A stretch of 10,490 nucleotides of DNA, taken from UBA4644 sp964541085. GTDB taxonomy: Bacteria; Bacillota; Clostridia; Oscillospirales; Butyricicoccaceae. The first letter of the stretch is position 1; each line of letters begins with the position of its first letter. Location of the stretch: positions 1 to 10,490 of the forward strand of contig CAZIPA010000049.1 in the NCBI GenBank assembly GCA_964541085.1. Direction: 5' to 3'. The position numbers were made by a program, and so were the translations under genes. The notes beneath the pieces were generated by a model. The model was given only the letters and a program-made list of their open reading frames with translations, searched no databases and was not told where the DNA came from. Below, piece by piece: positions 6,016-10,490 of the stretch.

Positions 6016-6039
6016 CATTTTCAACATTTTGTGCATTTT
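6016..6039 (+). repeat. Triple CATTTT repeat with 9-base period
   Basis: CATTTT occurs at 6016, 6025 and 6034, each separated by three bases (CAA, GTG). It lies 27-50 bases upstream of the pgi -35 box, in the otherwise unassigned middle of the 310-base gap between the divergent genes. It could be an upstream activating or UP-type element; nothing else coding is supported in this gap. Confidence 0.35.
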
Positions 6040-6065
6040 GTTCCGGAAAAATGGGCCATTTCTTC

Positions 6066-6094
6066 TTGCGTTTCCCTGCAAAAAGCGCTATACT
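6066..6094 (+). promoter_or_regulatory. Promoter of the pgi unit
   Basis: TTGCGT (6066-6071) and TATACT (6089-6094) are separated by 17 bases. The predicted start near 6101 gives a leader of about 55 bases before the ATG at 6156. No riboswitch-like fold is evident in it. Confidence 0.7.
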
Positions 6095-6155
6095 AAAATT
6101 GTATTCGTATGGGGACGCTTTTCGGAGTCGTCCTGCGGAAAAAGGAATGAAGACT

Positions 6156-7502
6156 ATGCTGCATTGTGTTTTACATCAAATGGAGGATCATCTGCCTGCC
6201 GACTGGCGGGAACGCATCCGGCCGGAGCTGGCCCGGGCGCACCGGCAGCTCCAGCAGCGCACCGGCGTGGGCTCGGATTATACCGGCTGGATATCCCTGC
6301 CGGAGCAGGAGGACGAAACGGATCTGCTGCGCATTCTGGACGCTGCCCGGCGCATTCGCCGCACCTCACAGGCGCTGGTGGTGGTGGGCATCGGCGGCTC
6401 CTATCTGGGCACACGGGGCGTTATAGAATGCATCCATTCTCCTGCCTACAATCTGCGGAAAAAGGACACGCCGAACATTTATTATGTGGGCAACAGTCTT
6501 TCTACCGACGGCGTGCAGGAGGTGCTGGAGCTTTTGGAAGGGACGGATTATTCCGTCAATGTGGTATCCAAATCCGGCAGCACACTGGAGCCTGCCGTGA
6601 TCTTCCGGCTGTTCCGGCAGGCGCTGGAGCAGCGTTACGGAAAAGAAGGTGCCCGCAGCCGCATTTATGCCACAACCGACCGGGCCCGGGGCCCGCTGAA
6701 GACGCTGGCTGACCGGGAGGGCTGGGAGACCTTTACCATCCCCGATGATGTGGGTGGACGCTACAGCGTACTTTCTCCCGTGGGGCTGCTGCCTGCGGCG
6801 GTGTGCGGCGTGGATATCCGCGCGCTGCTGGCCGGTGCCCGGGAAATGATGGTGCTCTGTCAAAAGGACGGCTGGGACAATCCCGCCTGGGATTATGCCG
6901 GTGTCCGGCAGGCGCTGTACCGTGCCGGAAAAAAGATTGAGATTCTGGGCAGCTATGAGCCCTCCTTCCAGTCCATGACGGAATGGTGGCGGCAGCTGTT
7001 TGCGGAAAGCGAAGGCAAGGATGGCAAGGGCCTCTTCCCCACCGGTATCGAGCTGACCTCTGCCCTGCATTCCATCGGCCAGTATATTCAGCAGGGAGAG
7101 CGCACCATGTTTGAAACCATCGTGTTCTTCCGTCATTCCCGTTATCCCCTCACCGTGCCTGACGACCCGGAAAACAGCGACGGGCTGAATTATCTCACCG
7201 GACAGTCGCTGGACCATCTGCGCACCTCTGCCATGGAGGGTGCCATGCTGGCGCATCATGAGGGCGGCGTGCCCAACATCCGCATTGAGCTGGATGGCCG
7301 CACAGAGCGTTGTCTGGGACAGCTCATCTATTTCTTTGAATATGCCTGCGCCCTGTCCTGCTATCTTTTAGGGGTCAATCCCTTTGACCAGCCGGGCGTG
7401 GAGGCGTATAAACGCAATATGTTCGCCCTTCTGGGCCGTCCCGGTTATGAATCGGTGGCAAAGGCGCTGGAGAGCGATCGGGATTTTCAGGAGGGTCTAT
7501 GA
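6156..7502 (+). CDS. pgi: Glucose-6-phosphate isomerase
   Basis: Pgi interconverts glucose 6-phosphate and fructose 6-phosphate in glycolysis and gluconeogenesis. At 448 residues it matches the short Bacillus-type enzyme. Signatures are VVVGIGGSYLG at 75-85, the phosphate-binding VSKSGSTLEPA at 137-147, DVGGRYSVLSPVGLLP at 198-213, FAESEGKDGKG at 282-292 (Glu284 in the position of the catalytic base), LHSIGQYIQQG with His305, and GVNPFDQPGVEAYK ending at Lys419. The frame is open back to 5919, but the upstream part contains the promoter and does not resemble Pgi. ATG at 6147 abuts AAAGGA with no spacing, whereas ATG at 6156 has a 9-base spacing, so the latter was chosen; the difference is three residues. 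It overlaps the next gene by 4 bases. Confidence 0.96.
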   Translation: MLHCVLHQMEDHLPADWRERIRPELARAHRQLQQRTGVGSDYTGWISLPEQEDETDLLRILDAARRIRRTSQALVVVGIGGSYLGTRGVIECIHSPAYNLRKKDTPNIYYVGNSLSTDGVQEVLELLEGTDYSVNVVSKSGSTLEPAVIFRLFRQALEQRYGKEGARSRIYATTDRARGPLKTLADREGWETFTIPDDVGGRYSVLSPVGLLPAAVCGVDIRALLAGAREMMVLCQKDGWDNPAWDYAGVRQALYRAGKKIEILGSYEPSFQSMTEWWRQLFAESEGKDGKGLFPTGIELTSALHSIGQYIQQGERTMFETIVFFRHSRYPLTVPDDPENSDGLNYLTGQSLDHLRTSAMEGAMLAHHEGGVPNIRIELDGRTERCLGQLIYFFEYACALSCYLLGVNPFDQPGVEAYKRNMFALLGRPGYESVAKALESDRDFQEGL

Positions 7503-8413
7503 AAACAACACTGATTATCATGGCGGCGGGCATCGGCTCCCGCTTTGGAACCGGCATCAAGCAGCTGGCACGGATGTCGGAAAACGGCGAAATCATCATG
7601 GATTATTCCATCTTTGATGCCCGGGAAGCCGGTTTTGACCGGGTGGTGTTTGTCATTCGCCGGGACATTGAAGCCGAGTTCCGTGCGGTGATCGGCAACC
7701 GGATTGAAAAGCAGATTCCGGTGGATTATGCCTTTCAGGAGCTTTGCGATCTGCCGGAGGGCTTTTCCGTTCCCGATGGACGCAGCAAGCCCTGGGGCAC
7801 CGGTCATGCCATTCTCTGCTGCCGGGAGCTGGTGAAGGAGCCCTTTGTCATCATCAATGCCGATGATTTTTACGGCAAGGAAGCCTTCCGTCAGCTGCAC
7901 GGTTTTCTCACCGGGCCGCAGGAGCAGAATCAGAAGCTCTCCATGGCCATGGCCGGATTCATTCTGAAAAATACCCTCAGCGAAAACGGTGCTGTCACCC
8001 GTGGCGTGTGCATCACGGACGAACAGCAGCGGCTGCAAAGGATCGTAGAAACCACCGGGATTCAATCGGTCAACGGCGCTCTGCGCTGCAACAACCCGGA
8101 GGTACAGGCATTTCTGACACCGGAAACGCCGGTTTCCATGAATATGTGGGCGGGCTTCCCGGATTTTCTGGAAGTGCTGCAAAGCGGCTTTACCGATTTT
8201 CTGGCATCCAATGACGGCGACCCGCTGAAGCGGGAATATCTGCTGCCCAACATTGTGGCAGATCTGCTTTCGCAGGACAGGGCCACCGTGCGGGTGTATG
8301 AAACGCCGGACAAATGGATCGGCCTCACCTATCGGGAGGATGTGCCGCTGGCACAGGCCAGCTTCCGGGAAATGATCCGGGCGGGCATTTATCCGGAAAA
8401 GCTTTGGAAATAA
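7499..8413 (+). CDS. Sugar-phosphate/NTP nucleotidyltransferase-like protein
   Basis: The 304-residue protein has a Rossmann-like nucleotidyltransferase fold related to RmlA/GalU-type enzymes, which join a nucleoside triphosphate to a sugar phosphate or similar acceptor. Visible are the N-terminal nucleotide loop AAGIGSRFG at 9-17 with Lys21, the base-binding segment PWGTGHA at 98-104, the metal-binding INADD at 119-123 and the conserved VSMNMWAGFPDFL at 212-224. It is complete through a C-terminal DKWIGLTYREDV segment, with no acyltransferase or LbH domain, so GlmU is excluded. Its start overlaps the pgi stop as ATGA, with AGGAGGG inside the end of pgi, pointing to coupled translation. The substrate is not determined; coupling to Pgi suggests a hexose-phosphate-derived acceptor, by context only. 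A terminator follows directly. Confidence 0.88.
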   Translation: MKTTLIIMAAGIGSRFGTGIKQLARMSENGEIIMDYSIFDAREAGFDRVVFVIRRDIEAEFRAVIGNRIEKQIPVDYAFQELCDLPEGFSVPDGRSKPWGTGHAILCCRELVKEPFVIINADDFYGKEAFRQLHGFLTGPQEQNQKLSMAMAGFILKNTLSENGAVTRGVCITDEQQRLQRIVETTGIQSVNGALRCNNPEVQAFLTPETPVSMNMWAGFPDFLEVLQSGFTDFLASNDGDPLKREYLLPNIVADLLSQDRATVRVYETPDKWIGLTYREDVPLAQASFREMIRAGIYPEKLWK

Positions 8414-8426
8414 AAAACGCAAAAAA

Positions 8427-8460
8427 GGCCGGAGACAGGCGATAAAACTTGTCTCCGGCT
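8427..8460. terminator. Bidirectional terminator after pgi unit and ABC unit
   Basis: GCCGGAGACA (8428-8437) pairs with 8450-8459, and the stem can be lengthened to 12-13 pairs with G-U and G-C pairs at each end; the loop is about 8 bases. On the plus strand GATTTTATTTT follows, closing the pgi-nucleotidyltransferase unit. On the minus strand the stem is followed by a run of six T (bases 8421-8426) and another T-rich run, closing the ABC transporter unit. Confidence 0.85.
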
Positions 8461-8483
8461 GATTTTATTTTCCCAAAAGTCCG

Positions 8484-8618
8484 TTAATATACGCTGAACC
8501 GAACCGATGGTATTTCATATTTAGGAGCCTGATACAGCGGCTCGCAGAAGATTCGCCGGGCGGTTTTACGCAATTTTTCGGTCATTTTGATTTCGCCTTT
8601 ATCCCGAATATTCTTCAT
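8484..8618 (-). CDS. Possible 44-residue peptide downstream of the ABC ATPase
   Basis: I do not recognise this frame. It encodes 44 residues starting at an ATG 21 bases after the ATPase stop and ending 24 bases before the shared terminator, so it would be the last gene of the ABC unit. The product is basic in its first half (KLRKTARR at 15-22), has one cysteine (25), and ends QAPKYEIPSVRFSVY. Base composition is about 43% GC, clearly below the neighbouring genes. The ribosome binding site is poor for the first ATG; an internal ATG at codon 12 has AAAGG 10 bases upstream and would give 33 residues. In another frame, GTG at 8643 overlapping the ATPase stop starts a 14-codon frame ending at 8599, so a frameshifted longer gene is also possible. 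The coding status is uncertain. Confidence 0.42.
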   Translation of the reverse strand: MKNIRDKGEIKMTEKLRKTARRIFCEPLYQAPKYEIPSVRFSVY

Positions 8619-8639
8619 AAGCCTGCCGCTTCAACTCCC

Positions 8640-9308
8640 TCACTCCACCAGTTCGCCATCCTTCAGGTGGAGCACCTGATCGGCCTTTTCGGCGATGGAC
8701 AGGTCGTGGGTCACAACGATAACGCAGTAGCCTTCTTCATGGGCCAGCCGCTGGAGAATGGAAAAGACCAGCTCGCTGTTTTCCGTGTCCAGATTTCCCG
8801 TGGGCTCATCGGCCAGAATGATGCGGGCACTGGAGGCCAGCGCACGGGCAATGGCGACACGCTGCTGTTCGCCGCCGGAAAGCATGGCGGGCAGACGCTT
8901 TTCATAGCTTTCATCCAGACCCACATCCCGCAGCTTTTCCCGGGCAATTTTCCGGGCTTCTGCCTTGGGCACCTTGCGCAGCAGCTGGGGATACACCACA
9001 TTTTCCTCCACGGTCATCAGAGGAAACAGGTTGTAGCTCTGGCAGATCAGGGAAATGTCGTTCATGCGATACTGATCCCGATTCAATTCCGCAGTGGATT
9101 TTTCCCCATATTCCACCGCACCCTCGGTGGGTACATCCAGCCCGGCCAGCATAGACAAAAAGGTGCTCTTGCCGCAGCCGCTCTTGCCGATGATGGCGTA
9201 AAAATTGCCCGGCTGGAAATCATAGGTCACGCCGCGCACGGCATGAACCTTCTGATATTTGCTCTGATAAGTATAATGTACATTGTTCGCACTGAGTAAG
9301 CCTGCCAT
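8640..9308 (-). CDS. ABC transporter ATP-binding protein (LolD/MacB type)
   Basis: This is the nucleotide-binding subunit of an ABC exporter-type or lipoprotein/peptide-handling system, acting at the inner face of the membrane with the permease encoded just upstream. The 222-residue length is standard. Motifs are the Walker A GKSGCGKST at 41-49, the Q-loop CQSYNLFP at 89-96, the signature LSGGEQQRVAIARAL at 143-157, Walker B ILADEPTGNLD at 164-174 with Glu168, and the switch His201 in VVTHD. DEPTGNLD and the adjacent FtsX-like permease place it in the MacB/LolD/FtsE group. The ATG lies about 9 bases from a GGGAGG site, which overlaps the end of the permease gene; the gap between the two genes is 4 bases. 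Substrate unknown; bacitracin/lantibiotic resistance, peptide export or cell envelope roles are all seen in the group. No two-component system is in the window. Confidence 0.94.
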   Translation of the reverse strand: MAGLLSANNVHYTYQSKYQKVHAVRGVTYDFQPGNFYAIIGKSGCGKSTFLSMLAGLDVPTEGAVEYGEKSTAELNRDQYRMNDISLICQSYNLFPLMTVEENVVYPQLLRKVPKAEARKIAREKLRDVGLDESYEKRLPAMLSGGEQQRVAIARALASSARIILADEPTGNLDTENSELVFSILQRLAHEEGYCVIVVTHDLSIAEKADQVLHLKDGELVE

Positions 9309-9312
9309 AATG

Positions 9313-10401
9313 TTAACCCTCCCGATCCCGTAAAACCTGCATTACATCCACTCTCACCGTCAGATAGGCGGCGATCACTGCGCCGAGGCAATAGCACACC
9401 AGCAGCAGTCCGCAGCTTTCCGGATGCAGGTCTGTTTGTCCGGTCAGCAGCATACACACAAGTCCCAGCACGATTCCCGTGGCACACAGCCCGGCCTGCA
9501 TACACAGCGCCTTCAGGGTAACACGGGGAACGCTTTCTCCCAACAGCCGCATAACGGCAAAATCTTTTTTTTGTCCCCGGGCCAGCAAAAAGCTCAGTCC
9601 GAAGCCGATGGCGGCCACCAGCAGCAGCAGCACCGGCAGGATGCGCTCCATCAGACGAATCTGCTGGCGAAGCTGGTCCGTCACCTGCCGCAGCAGAGAA
9701 TCGTTGATCATCAGACGGGCGGCGCTTTCCTCCAGACCCAGCTCTTTCATCTGGGCCTTGAACTGGTCGATGTGGGCCAGATTTTGCAGCTCCATCTCCA
9801 TTTTGCAATAGCTGAAGCTTTTGCCCAGCTCGCCCAGAATGGATTTCAGCGCGGGGATGGAGCAGTAATAATAGAGATCGGCATCATCGCCGCCGCCCTC
9901 ATAGCAGCCCACCACCAGCAGCTCAATCACATCGCCGGTGACGCATTCCAGCAGGGCCATATCTCCAGGCAGATACCCGGAGGCCACAGGCGCAAGGCAG
10001 ACCCGCTCCTCCTGCTGGAAAAGGCTCTCGTCCCAACCCTCCAGCCACTGGCCGTTTGGCAGATTTTTCTCCAGCAGCGAATCCGTTTCCGGCACATTCA
10101 CCGCCCGCAGATAGCTGTCGCCTGCCCGCACGGTAAACTGCGCCGCCAGCAGATAGCTTTTGACAAAGCCGCTTTCCAGAATGGCGTCCACCACCTCCGA
10201 GGCGATGGAGGGGCTTTTGTCGCCGTTGCCGCGGAAATAGGCCGTGACCTCCAGCGTATCATAGGCTTGCTGGAGCCGTTCCCGGTTGGTGGCGATGCTG
10301 CCCAAAAAGCTGATGAGAAACACCGTCATCACCGTGACAACTGCCAGCGCCGCCAGTGTGCTGCGCCAGCTGCGGAGAAAATTGCGAAAAAGTATGCCCA
10401 T
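9313..10401 (-). CDS. FtsX/MacB-like ABC transporter permease
   Basis: The 362-residue membrane subunit has the MacB layout: one N-terminal helix at about 15-34, a large extracellular domain at about 35-250, then three helices at about 254-274, 298-320 and 331-348. The FtsX-domain motif ARGQKKDFAVMRLLGES is at 274-290, just after the second helix, as in the family. Such permeases do not form a classic channel but couple ATP hydrolysis in the partner ATPase to movements of the outer domain. The ATG is 8 bases from GGAGG. The ATPase gene follows after 4 bases. There is no fused ATPase or periplasmic adaptor, and a Gram-positive organism would not need the MacA/TolC partners of true MacAB. The substrate cannot be read from the sequence. 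Confidence 0.9.
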   Translation of the reverse strand: MGILFRNFLRSWRSTLAALAVVTVMTVFLISFLGSIATNRERLQQAYDTLEVTAYFRGNGDKSPSIASEVVDAILESGFVKSYLLAAQFTVRAGDSYLRAVNVPETDSLLEKNLPNGQWLEGWDESLFQQEERVCLAPVASGYLPGDMALLECVTGDVIELLVVGCYEGGGDDADLYYYCSIPALKSILGELGKSFSYCKMEMELQNLAHIDQFKAQMKELGLEESAARLMINDSLLRQVTDQLRQQIRLMERILPVLLLLVAAIGFGLSFLLARGQKKDFAVMRLLGESVPRVTLKALCMQAGLCATGIVLGLVCMLLTGQTDLHPESCGLLLVCYCLGAVIAAYLTVRVDVMQVLRDREG

Positions 10402-10419
10402 GGTTCAACCTCCTGTTCT

Positions 10420-10490
10420 CTATTCTTTCGTCCCAAGCAGCAGCATGGGGGATTTTTTGCTTTCGTTTGCGAAGCAGATGAGCATGGCAA
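10420..10490 (-). CDS. Possible C-terminal end of an upstream gene, cut by the window edge
   Basis: On the minus strand a frame is open from the window edge to a TAG at 10420-10422, 18 bases before the permease start. The last residues read AMLICFANESKKSPMLLLGTKE: a hydrophobic stretch followed by charged residues. Codon choice resembles the neighbours. If real, it would be the gene preceding the permease in the same unit, for example a second membrane component, but 22 codons are too few to assign a family or even to prove coding. Confidence 0.35.
   Translation of the reverse strand, partial: AMLICFANESKKSPMLLLGTKE

Noticed and set aside
5919..6146. N-terminal extension of pgi from 5919.
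   Set aside because: It would include the pgi promoter, has no ribosome binding site at its start and does not resemble the Pgi N-terminus.
6366..7259. Minus-strand frame of 297 codons inside pgi, and the similar 7487-8422 frame opposite the nucleotidyltransferase.
   Set aside because: Both are antisense to secure genes, carry no recognisable motif and show the same His/Gln/Gly-rich shadow composition.
1..10490. CRISPR array, insertion sequence, tRNA or defence island.
   Set aside because: No regularly spaced repeats, transposase or integrase motifs, tRNA-like cloverleaf or defence-gene signatures were seen on either strand.

Overview
The window reads as chromosomal housekeeping DNA from a GC-rich Gram-positive anaerobe, most likely a Clostridia member of the Oscillospirales type. 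This rests on Bacillus/Clostridium-style proteins (short Pgi, PheB-type ACT protein, PAP2 phosphatase, XRE regulator with membrane tail), strong GGAGG-type ribosome binding sites, sigma-A-like promoters and GC-rich codon usage. The species cannot be named. I see no phage, transposon, CRISPR array, rRNA or tRNA.

Left block (1-2323, minus strand): tsaE-tsaB-rpiB-upp is transcribed from an extended -10 promoter near 2300 toward a U-tract terminator at 1-39. The first three genes overlap by 4-7 bases. The block joins tRNA t6A modification (TsaE, TsaB), the pentose phosphate pathway (RpiB) and uracil salvage (Upp).

Second block (2363-4446, plus strand): a SEDS-family (RodA/FtsW) glycosyltransferase gene has its own consensus-like promoter, back to back with that of tsaE. 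A folded intergenic segment follows, then an XRE-family regulator with two predicted membrane helices and a 74-residue two-helix membrane protein. A hairpin at 4418-4446 separates this unit from the convergent genes.

Third block (4451-5918, minus strand): a PheB-type HTH/ACT protein and a PAP2 phosphatase form a two-gene operon with a clear promoter. The 310-base gap 5846-6155 holds this promoter, an 18-base palindrome over its -35 box, a 9-base-period CATTTT repeat and the divergent pgi promoter.

Fourth block (6066-8460, plus strand): pgi is followed with a 4-base overlap by a sugar-nucleotidyltransferase-like gene, suggesting a link between hexose phosphate supply and an activated sugar or similar product. 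The unit ends at a hairpin that also works in the other direction.

Right block (8427-10490, minus strand): an ABC exporter-type system, with an FtsX/MacB-like permease followed 4 bases later by its ATPase. Downstream lies a low-GC 44-codon reading frame before the shared terminator; upstream, the end of another possible reading frame runs out of the window. No large undescribed system is evident. The best candidates for novelty are the small reading frame behind the ABC transporter and the pgi-nucleotidyltransferase pair.
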